DNA of 64,000 nt. Origin: Lutimaribacter pacificus (GTDB taxonomy: Bacteria > Pseudomonadota > Alphaproteobacteria > Rhodobacterales > Rhodobacteraceae). Location of the stretch: NCBI RefSeq assembly GCF_900142185.1, contig NZ_FQZZ01000011.1:1-64000 (forward strand), written 5' to 3'. The position numbers were made by a program, and so were the translations under genes. The notes under the pieces are model-generated. The model saw only the letters and a program-made list of their open reading frames with translations. It was not told the DNA's origin and made no database searches. Positions 8,665 through 18,165 of the stretch are shown piece after piece; positions within the stretch are counted from its first letter, which is position 1, and every line of letters starts with the position of its first letter.

Positions 8665-9270
8665 ATGAAACTGATCTCTTCCCCCGCATCGCCCTATGTG
8701 CGCAAGGTGCGCGTCCTGATCCACGAGGCGGGCCTTGGCGACGAGGTGCAGGAACTGCCCGTCAAGACCACCCCGATGGACACCGCCGCCGATGTCGCCG
8801 CGGCCAATCCGCTGGGCAAGATTCCCGCGCTGATCCGCGACGAGGGCCCGGCGATCTACGACAGCCGGGTGATCTGCCGGTTCCTGGACGCACATGCGCA
8901 GGCCGGGCTCTACCCCGAATCACGCCTGTGGGAGGTTCTGACGCTGGAGGCGACCGCCGACGGCATCCTCGATTCCGCCATCGGCATCGTCTATGAAAAA
9001 CGGTTCCGTCCCGAGAACATGCTGTCCGAGGACTGGATGGAGGCGCAATGGGCCAAGATCGACCGGGCGCTCGATGCGCTGGGCGCCAAGTGGATGAGCC
9101 ACCTGAGCGGCCCGCTCGACATGGGGCAGGTCGCGGTGGGTTGCGCGCTGGGCTATCTCGATTTCCGGCACGATGCGCGGAAATGGCGCAAGGGCCGCGG
9201 GGCGCTGGACGACTGGTACGCGGCTTTCGCCGAAATCCCGTCGATGAAGGCGACCGAACCCCGAGACTGA
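8665..9270 (+). CDS. Glutathione S-transferase family protein
   Basis: A 201-residue protein with the N-terminal thioredoxin-like GST domain (MKLISSPASPYVRKVRV, then NPLGKIPAL with the cis-Pro, and the DSRVICRFLD helix) and an all-helical C-terminal domain. The first-strand Ser-Pro-x-Ser-Pro context resembles the YibF/beta-class GSTs. The substrate is unknown. It likely acts in the cytoplasm in detoxification or redox homeostasis. It is 51 bp after the PaiB-like gene and could share its transcript. Confidence 0.88.
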   Translation: MKLISSPASPYVRKVRVLIHEAGLGDEVQELPVKTTPMDTAADVAAANPLGKIPALIRDEGPAIYDSRVICRFLDAHAQAGLYPESRLWEVLTLEATADGILDSAIGIVYEKRFRPENMLSEDWMEAQWAKIDRALDALGAKWMSHLSGPLDMGQVAVGCALGYLDFRHDARKWRKGRGALDDWYAAFAEIPSMKATEPRD

Positions 9271-9564
9271 GCGTATCGGAGTCTTTCCTGCCCGGCGGTG
9301 CGGCAGGAGGTGCGGCGCCTGCGTCAATCTTTCCCTTGAGGGTTGGCGCAGCTTCATTATTGCTACCGTCAGGCGACAGGAAATCGTCGGGCTTCCCGGG
9401 CAATTGCCCGGTCCGGCAGGGTATGGTGCGCAGGCAACTAAACTGCGCGGCATTGTCCGCTGGACTGTAGGGAAAAGCACGGTTAAACACGCGCACGGAA
9501 TTGGCTGCAGCCCATGCGGCCCAACCCGCATTGGCCGGTGACGGCTGAAGAAGGAGAGAACCTC

Positions 9565-10128
9565 GTGTCCCACGCAGAAGATCACGAAGGCACCCGCAGA
9601 GATTTCCTCTACTACGCCACGGCTGGCGCAGGTGCCGTTGCGACCGGCGCCGCCGTCTGGCCGCTGGTTAACCAGATGAACCCCTCGGCCGATGTGCAGG
9701 CCCTCAGCTCGATCCGGGTCGATGTCTCGGGCGTTTCGGAAGGATCGCAGCTGACGGTGAAATGGCTCGGCAAGCCGGTGTTCATCCGCCGCCGCACCCC
9801 CGAAGAGATCGACGCATCGCGCGCCGTCGAGGTGGACAGCCTGCCCGATCCGCTGGCGCAGAACGCCAATATCGACGAAACCTCCCCCGCGACCGATGAA
9901 AACCGGGCGATGGACGAAGCCGGCGAATGGCTGGTGATGATCGGCGTCTGCACCCACCTGGGCTGCGTGCCGATCGGCAACGGCTCCGGCGATTTCGGTG
10001 GCTGGTTCTGCCCCTGCCACGGCTCGCACTATGACGAGGCTGGCCGCATCCGCAAAGGCCCCGCGCCGCGCAACCTCGATATTCCCGTCGCCGAATTCGT
10101 CGACGAGACGACGATCAAACTGGGATAA
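9565..10128 (+). CDS. petA: Ubiquinol-cytochrome c reductase, Rieske iron-sulfur subunit
   Basis: A 187-residue membrane-anchored Rieske protein of the cytochrome bc1 complex. The GTG at 9565 is chosen because AAGGAGAG lies 6 nt upstream and it yields the same length as the Rhodobacter sphaeroides protein. The N-terminus carries a twin-arginine signal (RRDFLYY) and one membrane helix that stays uncleaved. The [2Fe-2S] ligands are in CTHLGC and CPCHGSHYD. It is first in the petABC operon, 12 bp before cytochrome b. The ~290 bp upstream are non-coding and should hold the operon promoter. Confidence 0.97.
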   Translation: MSHAEDHEGTRRDFLYYATAGAGAVATGAAVWPLVNQMNPSADVQALSSIRVDVSGVSEGSQLTVKWLGKPVFIRRRTPEEIDASRAVEVDSLPDPLAQNANIDETSPATDENRAMDEAGEWLVMIGVCTHLGCVPIGNGSGDFGGWFCPCHGSHYDEAGRIRKGPAPRNLDIPVAEFVDETTIKLG

Positions 10129-10140
10129 GGAAACGCGCTC

Positions 10141-11463
10141 ATGTCCGGAATTCCGCACGATCATTACGAGCCCAAGACAGGCGCCGAGAAATGGCTGCAC
10201 AGCCGCCTGCCCATCCTCGGGCTGCTCTATGACACCATCATGATCCCCACGCCCAAGAACCTGAACTGGATGTGGATCTGGGGCATCATCCTGACCTTCT
10301 GCCTTGTGCTGCAAATCGTTACCGGCATCGTCCTGGTGATGCATTACACGCCGCATGTCGACATGGCCTTCGCCAGCGTCGAACACATCATGCGCAACGT
10401 GAACGGCGGCCACATGCTGCGCTACCTTCATGCGAACGGCGCGTCGCTGTTCTTTGTCGCGGTCTACCTGCATATCTTCCGCGGCCTCTATTACGGGTCG
10501 TACAAGACCCCGCGCGAGGTTACGTGGATCATCGGTATGCTGATCTACCTGTGCATGATGGCCACTGCCTTCATGGGCTACGTTCTGCCCTGGGGGCAGA
10601 TGTCGTTCTGGGGCGCCACGGTGATCACCGGGCTTTTCGGCGCGATCCCGTGGGTCGGCGAACCGATCCAGGCCTGGCTGCTGGGCGGCCCGGCAGTGGA
10701 CAACGCCACGCTCAACCGCTTCTTCTCGCTCCACTACCTGCTGCCCTTCGTGATCGCGGCGCTGGTGGCGGTGCATATCTGGGCCTTCCACACCACTGGC
10801 AACAGCAACCCCACCGGGGTCGAGGTGCGCCGCGGCTCGAAGGAAGAGGCCGATAAGGACACCGTGTCGTTCTGGCCCTATTTCGTGATCAAGGACCTGT
10901 TCGCGCTGGCGGTGATCCTGGTGGTGTTCTTCGCCATCGTCGGCTTCATGCCGAACTACCTGGGCCACCCCGACAACTATATCGAGGCCAACCCGCTGGT
11001 GACCCCCGCGCATATCGTGCCGGAATGGTACTTCCTGCCGTTCTACGCGATCCTGCGTGCCTTTACCGGCGACGTCTGGGTCGTGATCGCGGCAAGCTGG
11101 ATCACCGGGGGCATCATCGACGCCAAGTTCTTTGGCGTGCTGGCGATGTTCGGCGCGATCGCGGTGATGGCGCTGGCGCCCTGGCTGGATACCAGCCGCG
11201 TGCGCTCGGGCCGGTATCGCCCGATGTTCAAGTGGTGGTTCGCGCTGCTGTGCGTCGATTTCATCGTGCTGATGTGGCTGGGCGCCATGCCCGCGGAAGA
11301 GCCCTATGCGACCTTCTCGCTGATCGCGGCGGCCTACTGGTTCGCCTACTTCCTGATCATCCTGCCGCTGCTGGGCGTGATCGAGAAGCCGGCCGCGCTG
11401 CCTGCCACGATCGAGGACGACTTCAACGCCCATTACGGCAAAGCCGAAACTCCGGCCGAGTAA
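10141..11463 (+). CDS. petB: Cytochrome b subunit of the bc1 complex
   Basis: A 440-residue integral membrane protein with eight expected helices that binds hemes bL and bH and forms the Qo and Qi quinone sites. Conserved segments include [11 protein letters not shown], the heme-ligand helices HANGASLFF and FHTTGNSNP, the [14 protein letters not shown] stretch, and the Qo motif [14 protein letters not shown]. The C-terminus extends slightly past the mitochondrial counterpart, as in other alphaproteobacteria. It sits between petA and petC. Confidence 0.97.
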   Translation: MSGIPHDHYEPKTGAEKWLHSRLPILGLLYDTIMIPTPKNLNWMWIWGIILTFCLVLQIVTGIVLVMHYTPHVDMAFASVEHIMRNVNGGHMLRYLHANGASLFFVAVYLHIFRGLYYGSYKTPREVTWIIGMLIYLCMMATAFMGYVLPWGQMSFWGATVITGLFGAIPWVGEPIQAWLLGGPAVDNATLNRFFSLHYLLPFVIAALVAVHIWAFHTTGNSNPTGVEVRRGSKEEADKDTVSFWPYFVIKDLFALAVILVVFFAIVGFMPNYLGHPDNYIEANPLVTPAHIVPEWYFLPFYAILRAFTGDVWVVIAASWITGGIIDAKFFGVLAMFGAIAVMALAPWLDTSRVRSGRYRPMFKWWFALLCVDFIVLMWLGAMPAEEPYATFSLIAAAYWFAYFLIILPLLGVIEKPAALPATIEDDFNAHYGKAETPAE

Positions 11464-11479
11464 GAAAGGACCAAAGGAA

Positions 11480-12268
11480 ATGCTGAAGAAACTTGCGATT
11501 TCCGCAACGGCAGCCCTGGCCCTTTCGGCCGGTGCGGTGCTGGCCGCCGGCGACGAGGGGCACGTGCACGATGTCGACTTTTCGTTCGAAGGGCCGTTCG
11601 GCACGTTCGACCAGAACCAGCTGCAGCGCGGCCTCAAAGTCTATACCGAGGTCTGCTCGGCCTGCCATGGGCTGAGATACGTGCCGCTGCGCACGCTCGG
11701 TGACGAGGGCGGCCCGCATTACTCGGAGGACGAGGTGCGCGCCTATGCCGAGCGGTACGAGGTGTTCGACGCCGAGCTGGACGATTTTCGCCCGGCCCTG
11801 CCGACCGACCACTTCCCCGAGGGCGGCGATCCGAACGCGCCGGACCTGTCGCTGATGGCCAAGGCCCGCGCCGGGTTCCACGGCCCGTATGGCACCGGCC
11901 TGAACCAGCTGTTCCAGGGCATCGGCGGACCGGAATACATCGTTTCGATCCTGACCGGTTATACCGGCGAGGAAAAGGAAGAGGCCGGCACGCTCTACTA
12001 TGAGAACACCGCCTTCGCGGGTGGCTGGATCGCCATGGCGCCGCCGCTGTTCGAAGAGGCGGTGGAATTCGACGACGGGCACGACAACTCGGTTCACCAC
12101 ATGGCCGAGGATGTATCCGCCTTCCTGATGTGGGCGGCCGAACCCAAGATGATGGCACGCAAGCAGGCCGGGTTCGTCGCCGTGCTGTTCCTGGTGGTGC
12201 TGTCGGTTCTGCTCTACCTCACGAACAAGCGCATCTGGGCGCCGGTGAAGGGCAAGAAAACCGCCTGA
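11480..12268 (+). CDS. petC: Cytochrome c1 subunit of the bc1 complex
   Basis: A 262-residue cytochrome. An N-terminal Sec signal peptide ([23 protein letters not shown]) is followed by a periplasmic domain with the heme c motif CSACHG and the downstream Met ligand region [10 protein letters not shown]-terminal anchor ([20 protein letters not shown]) ends in KGKKTA. It accepts electrons from the Rieske cluster and passes them to soluble cytochrome c. It is last in petABC, followed by a strong terminator. Confidence 0.96.
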   Translation: MLKKLAISATAALALSAGAVLAAGDEGHVHDVDFSFEGPFGTFDQNQLQRGLKVYTEVCSACHGLRYVPLRTLGDEGGPHYSEDEVRAYAERYEVFDAELDDFRPALPTDHFPEGGDPNAPDLSLMAKARAGFHGPYGTGLNQLFQGIGGPEYIVSILTGYTGEEKEEAGTLYYENTAFAGGWIAMAPPLFEEAVEFDDGHDNSVHHMAEDVSAFLMWAAEPKMMARKQAGFVAVLFLVVLSVLLYLTNKRIWAPVKGKKTA

Positions 12269-12292
12269 TCCCCGGGTCGGACGAGAAATCGG

Positions 12293-12319
12293 AAAACCCC
12301 GCCATCGCGCGGGGTTTTT
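12293..12319. terminator. Bidirectional terminator between petC and thiQ
   Basis: Arms AAAACCCCGC (12293-12302) and GCGGGGTTTT (12309-12318) form a perfect 10-bp stem with a T-run on either strand, fitting the convergent petABC and thiBPQ operons. Confidence 0.9.
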
Positions 12320-12332
12320 CCTTGCCGGGCGC

Positions 12333-13028
12333 TCAGTTTCCCAGATAGGCGCGCAGGCCCGGGGGCGGGTTGTCCAGCAGATGCGCGGTGTCGGTGGGCG
12401 GCGCGGCGCGGCCTTCATCCACCAGGATCGTCTGCGGGCAGATGCGCCGCGCGTCGGCCGGGTCGTGGCTGACCATCAGCAGCGTCGCGCCGGTTTCGGA
12501 GGCAAGCTCGGCCACCAGGTCCAGCATTTCGGTTTTCAGCGCGGGGCCGAGCGCGGCGAAGGGTTCGTCCAGCAAGACGATCGGCTTGCGCTGGATCAGC
12601 ACCCGCGCCAGCGCCGCGCGCCCCTGCTGCCCGCCCGAGAGTTGCCCGGGCCGCCGGTCGCCCAGCGCGCCAAGGCCCACGCGGTCGAGCGCGCCGTCGA
12701 CCAGAACGCGCTGGTCGGTGGAAAGGCGCAGGTCGGGGCGCAGGCCCAGCCCGATATTCTGTGCCACCGTCAGGTGCGGGAACAGGTTGTTGTCCTGAAA
12801 CAGCATCGCCACCGGCCGTGCGGCGGGCGGTGTTGCGGTGATGTCCCCGCCATCCCACGAAATCCGCCCGGCGGCGATGTCCAGAAACCCCGCCACCGCG
12901 TTCAGCAGCGTGGATTTCCCCGCGCCGCTGGGCCCGATCACCGCCACCCGTGCGCCGGGATCGACCGACAGGTCGGCCCGCAGCGTGAAATCGCCTTGCG
13001 TGATCTGCACATCCTCAAACCGCAGCAT
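12333..13028 (-). CDS. thiQ: Thiamine ABC transporter, ATP-binding protein
   Basis: A 231-residue ABC ATPase with Walker A GPSGAGKST, Q-loop LFQDNNLFP, signature LSGGQQGRAALARVL, Walker B IVLLDEPFAALGP and switch His in MVSHDPADA. It energises import of thiamine or thiamine phosphates through ThiP. Its start overlaps the end of thiP by 14 bp. It is last in a thiB-thiP-thiQ operon led by a TPP riboswitch. Confidence 0.94.
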   Translation of the reverse strand: MLRFEDVQITQGDFTLRADLSVDPGARVAVIGPSGAGKSTLLNAVAGFLDIAAGRISWDGGDITATPPAARPVAMLFQDNNLFPHLTVAQNIGLGLRPDLRLSTDQRVLVDGALDRVGLGALGDRRPGQLSGGQQGRAALARVLIQRKPIVLLDEPFAALGPALKTEMLDLVAELASETGATLLMVSHDPADARRICPQTILVDEGRAAPPTDTAHLLDNPPPGLRAYLGN

Positions 13029-14562
13029 TGTCGCGCCCTCCCCTGTCGAAAGCCCAGAACAGCGCCAGGCTGAGGATCAGCAAAAGCAGCCCCGCCCCGG
13101 CGGCCTGCTCCATCCGGTAGGCCCCCATCAGCCGCAGGATCTGCAGCGGCAGCGTGGCGTTTTCCATGTCGGCGAACAGCGCGATCACCCCCAGGTCGCC
13201 CATCGCCAGCGCCGCCGTCAACCCGGCGGAAAACCCCAGAACCGGGCGCAGCCTTGGCAGGATCAGCCACCGCAGCCGCGCCGCGCCGGTCATCCCCAGC
13301 GAGGTCGCAAGCCGGCCATGACTGTCCTCGACCTCGCGCAGCCGGGGCAGGATCATGCGCAGGGCAAAGGGCAGGGCCATCACCGCGTTGACCAGCGCGG
13401 TCACCGCCAGCGCCAGCCGTGCGGGATCGGCCCAGGGGTTCACGATCAGGAACAGCCCGGTGCCGATGACCAGCGGCGAGACCGCGATGCCCATCAGCCC
13501 CAGCGCCTCGATCCAGGGGCGGCGCAGCGCCAGCACGGCAAGGGCCAGCGCCAGCGCAAGGCACAGCACCGTCGCCGCCAGCGACACGCCCAGCGACACC
13601 GCCGCCGCGCGCCAGACCTGCGCGGGCATGTCGGCGACCCCCGCCAGTCCGCGCCAGACCACCGCCGCCAGCGGCGTCAGCAGGAACAGCGCCACAAGCG
13701 CGATCAGTGCCGCATCCTGCGCGCGCAGCAGGGGCGTTTCCGCCTCCCACCGGCGCTGCACGCGATCCAGCCCCGCGCCGAACCCCGTGGCGGCGCCCCA
13801 ACGCAGGGCCGGAGCGGCGGCGGCCACGACCAGCGCAAGCTGCATCACCGCCAGAACCGCCGCGCGGCCAAGGTCGAAATCGAAATGAAACGCCTGGTAG
13901 ATCGCCAGTTCCAGCGTTGTCGCCCGTGGCCCGCCCCCCAGCGTCAGCGCGACGGCGAAACTGGACAGGCACAGCGCGAATATGATCAGCGCCGCACCGG
14001 GCAGCACACCGCGCAGCATCGGCCATTCCAGCACGCGCAGCACCGTGCCGGGCGACATGCCCAGGCTGGCCGCCAGCCGGAACCGTTCCGCAGGGATTGC
14101 CTGCCAGCCCTGCAGGATCATGCGGGTCGCCAGCGGCAGGTTAAAGAACACATGCGCCAGGACCACGCCATGCAGCCCGTATATCTGCACGCGCGGCAGG
14201 CCGAGCCAGAGCAGCAGGTCGTTCAGCACCCCGCCGCGCCCGAACACCGCCAGCAGGCCCAGCACCGCCACGATCACCGGCAGGATGAAGGGTGCGCCCA
14301 GCAGCGTGATCAGCGGCCCCCGCCCGGGAAACCGCCGCCGCGCCAGCGCGCGCGCCACCGGCACCGCCAGCGCGACCGAGATCAGCGCCGACAACACCGC
14401 CTGCAGGACGGTGAACCGCAGCGCCGCCCAGTCCGCCGCCACCGGCCAGCCGCCCCCGCCCGCGCGCCACGTCACCGCGGCCAGCGGCCCGAGGATCAGC
14501 GCGCACAGGAAAAGCCCGGCCAGAAGGCCGGGCCAGGCGGGCAGGGGGGCGTGGCGCGTCAC
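13015..14562 (-). CDS. thiP: Thiamine ABC transporter, permease
   Basis: A 515-residue fused double permease with two binding-protein-dependent transport domains, as in ThiP/FbpB-type systems (EAA-like loops GMSPGTVLRVLEWP and GMTGAARLRWLILP). The GTG at 14562 is preferred because the codon lies immediately next to the thiB stop codon, giving tight coupling. An upstream ATG at 14604 would place 14 Arg-rich residues before the first helix. About twelve membrane segments are predicted. Partner of ThiB and ThiQ. Confidence 0.94.
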   Translation of the reverse strand: MTRHAPLPAWPGLLAGLFLCALILGPLAAVTWRAGGGGWPVAADWAALRFTVLQAVLSALISVALAVPVARALARRRFPGRGPLITLLGAPFILPVIVAVLGLLAVFGRGGVLNDLLLWLGLPRVQIYGLHGVVLAHVFFNLPLATRMILQGWQAIPAERFRLAASLGMSPGTVLRVLEWPMLRGVLPGAALIIFALCLSSFAVALTLGGGPRATTLELAIYQAFHFDFDLGRAAVLAVMQLALVVAAAAPALRWGAATGFGAGLDRVQRRWEAETPLLRAQDAALIALVALFLLTPLAAVVWRGLAGVADMPAQVWRAAAVSLGVSLAATVLCLALALALAVLALRRPWIEALGLMGIAVSPLVIGTGLFLIVNPWADPARLALAVTALVNAVMALPFALRMILPRLREVEDSHGRLATSLGMTGAARLRWLILPRLRPVLGFSAGLTAALAMGDLGVIALFADMENATLPLQILRLMGAYRMEQAAGAGLLLLILSLALFWAFDRGGRDNAAV

Positions 14563-14563
14563 C

Positions 14564-15547
14564 CTAGCGCGCCAGCGCCGCTTGCCATTCGGCAATCGCC
14601 GCATCGCGCAGCGCGCGGGCCTGTTCCGGGTCGAACAGCAGCGCCTTGTCCGGCGCGATCAGCGTCTCGAATCCTTCAGGCAGGCCGTCGGCAGGTGTCT
14701 TTGCCGGATACATCCAGTTGGTCGTGGGGATCACCGACTGGAACGCGTCGGTCAGCATGAAGGCCAGGAATTGGTCGGCCAGTTCCGGCTGGTCGCTGCC
14801 GGCCAGCTTGCCCGCCACCTCGACCTGCATGTAATGGCCCTCGTCCATCTGCACGGCCATCTTGCCGGCATCGTCCTCGGCGATCAGGTGATAGGCGGGC
14901 GAGGTGGTGTAGGACAGCACCATGTCGGCCTCGCCCTCGAGGAACAGGCCATAGGCCTCGGACCAGCCGGGGGTGACGGTGACGATATTGTCGGCCAGCC
15001 CGTCCCAGATCGCCCCGGCCTGATCGCCATAGGCGGATTTGACCCACATCACCAGCCCCAGACCGGGGGTCGAGCTGCGCGGATCCTGGATCACGATGCT
15101 CAGGTCGCTGTCGCCAAGGGCGCGGAAATCGCCGGGCGCGTCGGTGTCCTTGCCGGTGATGAAGGCGAAATACCCCCAGTCGAAAGGCAGGAAGGTGTCG
15201 TCGGCCCAGTCCACCGGCATGTCGAATTCGGCGGTGATGCCATGTGGCGCGAACAGCCCGGTTTCGCGCGCCGCCGCCGTCAGGTTGGTGTCGAGGCCCA
15301 GAACGATATCGGCCTCGGTCCGGTCGCCCTCCAGCCGAAGCCGCGACAGCAGCGCCGCGCCGTCGCCCGCGCCGACGAATTGCAGGTCGCAGGCGCACTC
15401 CGCCTCGAACGCCTTTTCCACGGCGGGGCCGGGGCCCCAGTCGGATACGAAGCTGTCATAGGTATAGACGGTCAGGACGGGCCGGTCCTGCGCTGCCGCC
15501 GCCGTGGCGGTTGCGATCAGTCCCGTGGCAAGTATCAGATGGCGCAT
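14564..15547 (-). CDS. thiB: Thiamine-binding periplasmic protein
   Basis: A 327-residue substrate-binding protein with a Sec signal peptide (MRHLILATGLIATATAAAAQ) and a mature start DRPVLTVYTYDSF typical of ThiB/TbpA. The ATG at 15547 is supported by AAGGAGG 5 nt upstream. A much longer frame would run through the riboswitch. It is first in thiBPQ and sits downstream of a TPP aptamer, so it is expected to be off when thiamine pyrophosphate is plentiful. Confidence 0.95.
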   Translation of the reverse strand: MRHLILATGLIATATAAAAQDRPVLTVYTYDSFVSDWGPGPAVEKAFEAECACDLQFVGAGDGAALLSRLRLEGDRTEADIVLGLDTNLTAAARETGLFAPHGITAEFDMPVDWADDTFLPFDWGYFAFITGKDTDAPGDFRALGDSDLSIVIQDPRSSTPGLGLVMWVKSAYGDQAGAIWDGLADNIVTVTPGWSEAYGLFLEGEADMVLSYTTSPAYHLIAEDDAGKMAVQMDEGHYMQVEVAGKLAGSDQPELADQFLAFMLTDAFQSVIPTTNWMYPAKTPADGLPEGFETLIAPDKALLFDPEQARALRDAAIAEWQAALAR

Positions 15548-15599
15548 GGCATCCTCCTTGATTGCGACGGACGGGGCGAGAGCCTTGGAGGATGTCCAA

Positions 15600-15690
15600 T
15601 CCCTTCCCTCCGCCGGTATTAACCGGTTCAGGTTCAACGGGTTCGCATCGCCGCATCTCAGCCCTTTGCCGGGGCACCCCGAGGTGCCGC
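15600..15690 (-). promoter_or_regulatory. TPP riboswitch upstream of thiBPQ
   Basis: Minus-strand RNA contains GGGCTGAGATGCGG, then GAACCTGAACCGGTTAATAC and CGGCGGAGGGA, the conserved CUGAGA and ACCUGAUC/GGxUAAUACCxGCGxAGGGA elements of the THI-box, with a GC-rich P1/P3 stem around 15673-15690. It lies directly upstream of thiB. Confidence 0.93.
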
Positions 15691-15754
15691 AGACGGTAGT
15701 GTTTGCACCGGCGCACTTCAAGGGGTGGCGGTCGGCGAAAGAATCGCATTAACT

Positions 15755-15840
15755 CGGGCGCACGACAGGGGCGTCCCGGAAAACCGGGGCTGAGATGCAC
15801 CCTTTGAACCTGAACCAGATCATGCTGGCGGAGGAAGTCG
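15755..15840 (+). promoter_or_regulatory. TPP riboswitch upstream of thiMED
   Basis: Plus-strand GGGGCTGAGATGCACCC followed by TTTGAACCTGAACCAGATC and CTGGCGGAGGAAGTC matches the THI-box core. It is a weaker match in the 3' part (GATCATGCTGG in place of GGTTAATACCGG), which is the common ACCUGAUC variant. It is head-to-head with the thiB riboswitch, with under 70 bp between the two aptamers for both promoters. Confidence 0.92.
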
Positions 15841-15848
15841 CGGTTCAT

Positions 15849-15864
15849 GGCCCCGGTCGGGGCC
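15849..15864 (+). promoter_or_regulatory. Hairpin in the thiM leader (likely expression platform)
   Basis: GGCCCC (15849-15854), loop GGTC, GGGGCC (15859-15864) form a perfect 6-bp GC stem just after the aptamer and 35 nt before the thiM start. There is no T-run, so control of ribosome access is more likely than termination. Confidence 0.5.
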
Positions 15865-15899
15865 GAAAGGTCCGTCTCTCCGCCTCGGAAGGAGTGGAT

Positions 15900-16688
15900 A
15901 TGACCGACTGGGGCAATCACCTGGAAACCATGCGCGCCAACGCGCCGCTGGTGCAGAACATCACGAACTACGTGGCGATGAACGTCATGGCCAACGTCCT
16001 GCTGGCGGCGGGCGCATCGCCCGCGATGGTCCATGACGAGGGCGAGGCCGGGGAATTCGCCGCCATCGCGCAGGCGCTGACGGTGAATATCGGCACGCTC
16101 AGCCCGCACTGGCTGCGCGGGATGGAGGCGGCGGCCCGCGTCGCGCACGAGGCGGGAACGCCCTGGGTGCTGGACCCGGTGGCGGTGGGGGCCACCGCCA
16201 TGCGGCGCGACGCGGGCGCGCGCCTGCTGGCGCTGAGGCCCACGGTGATCCGGGGCAACGCGTCCGAGGTGCTGGCGCTGGCCGGGGCGGATGCGGCGGG
16301 CAAGGGGGCCGATGCCGCCGACAGCGTCGCCACCGCCGAGGAAGCCGCCCGCAACCTTGCCCGCCGCACCGGCGGCGTGGTCGCGGTGACCGGCGCGCAG
16401 GATTTCGTGACCGATGGCGAAAGGGCGTGGCGCGTGGACAACGGCCATCCGCTGATGCCGAAGATCACCGTCATGGGCTGTTCGCTGACCGGCGTGGTGG
16501 GCGCGTTCCTGGTGGGGCAGGACGCGCTGCGGGCCACCGTCGCCGCGCTGGCCTTTTACGGGCTGGCGGGTGAGCGCGCGGGTGCGCGGGCCGATGGGCC
16601 GGGCTCGTTCCAGCCGGCGTTTCTGGATGCGCTTTACTCGCTGACACCTGACGAGGTGAGCGCTGGCGCAAAGGTCATGCCGGGATGA
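15900..16688 (+). CDS. thiM: Hydroxyethylthiazole kinase
   Basis: A 262-residue ribokinase-fold enzyme that phosphorylates 4-methyl-5-(2-hydroxyethyl)thiazole for thiamine salvage. Motifs include VQNITNYVAMN, AAGASPAM, VLDPVAVGATAMR and IRGNASEVLAL, and the late catalytic region TVMGCSLTGVVGAF, where the usual GTGCxxS pattern reads MGCSLTG with the Cys kept. The ATG at 15900 has AAGGAG upstream. An earlier in-frame ATG falls inside the riboswitch. The stop overlaps the thiE start. Confidence 0.94.
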   Translation: MTDWGNHLETMRANAPLVQNITNYVAMNVMANVLLAAGASPAMVHDEGEAGEFAAIAQALTVNIGTLSPHWLRGMEAAARVAHEAGTPWVLDPVAVGATAMRRDAGARLLALRPTVIRGNASEVLALAGADAAGKGADAADSVATAEEAARNLARRTGGVVAVTGAQDFVTDGERAWRVDNGHPLMPKITVMGCSLTGVVGAFLVGQDALRATVAALAFYGLAGERAGARADGPGSFQPAFLDALYSLTPDEVSAGAKVMPG

Positions 16689-17290
16689 GCATCGGTGTCT
16701 ATTTCGTCACCCCCGACGGCTGCGACGACGCGCTGGTGCGCGCCGCGCTGGCGGGCGGGGCGGGCATGATCCAGCTGCGTGACAAGGCGGCGACCGATGC
16801 GGAAATGGTGGCGCAGGCCCGCCGCCTGCTGCCGCTCTGCCGTGCTGCCGCCGTGCCGCTGATCGTGAACGACCGGCTTGAGGTCGCGCTGGCCAGCGGG
16901 GCGGACGGGCTGCATATCGGGCAGGGCGACGGCGACCCGGCGCAGATGCGCGCGGCGCTGGGGCCGGGCAGGCATCTGGGCCTGTCCATCGAAACCGCCG
17001 CGCAACTGGATGCGATGCCCGCCGGGGCGGTCGACCTGATCGGCGTGGGCCCGGTTCATGCCACCGCGACCAAGCCCGATCACGCCGCGCCGCTGGGCCT
17101 TGACGGGGCGGCGCGGCTCATCGCCCGCAGCCCGGTGCCCGCCGTGGCCATCGGCGGCGTTTCAACCGCCGATATCCCTGCCCTGAAACGCGCGGGATGC
17201 GCGGGGATCGCCGTTGTCTCGGCCATCGCTGCGGCCCCCGATCCGGCCGCAGCAACCCGCGTCCTTGTCGAAACATGGAGAACTGCATGA
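16685..17290 (+). CDS. thiE: Thiamine-phosphate synthase
   Basis: A 201-residue TIM-barrel enzyme that joins HMP-pyrophosphate and thiazole phosphate to give thiamine phosphate. Conserved elements are the phosphate-binding MIQLRDK, VNDRLEVALA, DGLHIGQGD, the IGVGPVHATATKPDHAAPLG loop and AIGGVS. It overlaps thiM (ATGA) and thiD (ATGA), so the three enzymes are translationally coupled. Confidence 0.95.
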   Translation: MSIGVYFVTPDGCDDALVRAALAGGAGMIQLRDKAATDAEMVAQARRLLPLCRAAAVPLIVNDRLEVALASGADGLHIGQGDGDPAQMRAALGPGRHLGLSIETAAQLDAMPAGAVDLIGVGPVHATATKPDHAAPLGLDGAARLIARSPVPAVAIGGVSTADIPALKRAGCAGIAVVSAIAAAPDPAAATRVLVETWRTA

Positions 17291-18081
17291 TTCCCAACAT
17301 CCTGTCCATCGCAGGCTCGGACCCGTCGGGCGGGGCCGGTATCCAGGCCGATATAAAGGCGATCGGCGCCAATGGCGGCTATGGTATGGCCGCGATCACT
17401 GCGCTGACGATCCAGAACACGCGCGGCGTCCAGGGCGCGCAGTTGATTGCGCCGGATGTCGTGGCGGCGCAGGTCGCATCGGTTTTCGACGATATCCGCG
17501 TGGATGCGGTGAAGATCGGGATGCTGGGCAGCGCGGACATCGCACTGGCGGTGGCAGATGTGTTGCAGGGGCGGGGTGTGCCTGTCGTGCTAGACCCGGT
17601 GATGGTGGCCAAGGGCGGCGACCGGCTGCTGGCGGCGGATGCCGTGGCGGTGCTGCGCGATGTGCTGCTGCCGCTGGCCACAATGGTCACGCCCAACCTG
17701 CCCGAGGCGGCCGATCTGCTGGGCATGGACGAGGCCGATACCCAGGCCGGGATGATCCTACAGGCGCGGACGATCCTTGCGCTGGGGCCGCAGGGGGTGC
17801 TGCTGAAAGGCGGGCACCTTGCGGGCGGCGACAGCCCCGACCTGCTGGTGACGGCCGATGCCGCCCACTGGCTGCCGGCGCAGCGTGTCGCCACGCGGAA
17901 CACGCATGGCACGGGCTGCACCCTGTCCTCGGCGCTGGCGACGCAGCTTGCGCTGACCGGCGATCCGCTGGCGGCGGCACGGGCGGCCAAGGCGTATATC
18001 CACGCGGCGATTGCCGGGGCCGATGGCCTGCAGGTCGGGCAGGGCCACGGGCCGGTCGATCATTTCCACGCGCTGCGGTGA
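17287..18081 (+). CDS. thiD: Hydroxymethylpyrimidine/phosphomethylpyrimidine kinase
   Basis: A 264-residue ribokinase-family enzyme carrying out the two successive phosphorylations of HMP. It shows IAGSDPSGGAGIQADIK at the N-terminus, VLDPVMVAKGGDRLL, VTPNLPEAADLLG, and the C-terminal anion-hole motif NTHGTGCTLSSALA. The ATG at 17287 overlaps the thiE stop. It completes a salvage operon (thiMED) that works with ThiBPQ import. Confidence 0.95.
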   Translation: MIPNILSIAGSDPSGGAGIQADIKAIGANGGYGMAAITALTIQNTRGVQGAQLIAPDVVAAQVASVFDDIRVDAVKIGMLGSADIALAVADVLQGRGVPVVLDPVMVAKGGDRLLAADAVAVLRDVLLPLATMVTPNLPEAADLLGMDEADTQAGMILQARTILALGPQGVLLKGGHLAGGDSPDLLVTADAAHWLPAQRVATRNTHGTGCTLSSALATQLALTGDPLAAARAAKAYIHAAIAGADGLQVGQGHGPVDHFHALR

Positions 18082-18165
18082 ACGACCGACCGGCAACCCG
18101 CGACAATTGCGCCGCGTGCGGCAATCGGGTAACCCCGCCCTGACCACATCCAAGGACAGGCGCCC

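Noticed and set aside
8920-11637. 905-codon minus-strand frame across GST and petAB
   Set aside because: Entirely opposite well-supported petABC genes.
12838-14760. 640-codon plus-strand frame opposite thiP/thiB
   Set aside because: Gln/Arg-rich shadow of the permease. No start signal.
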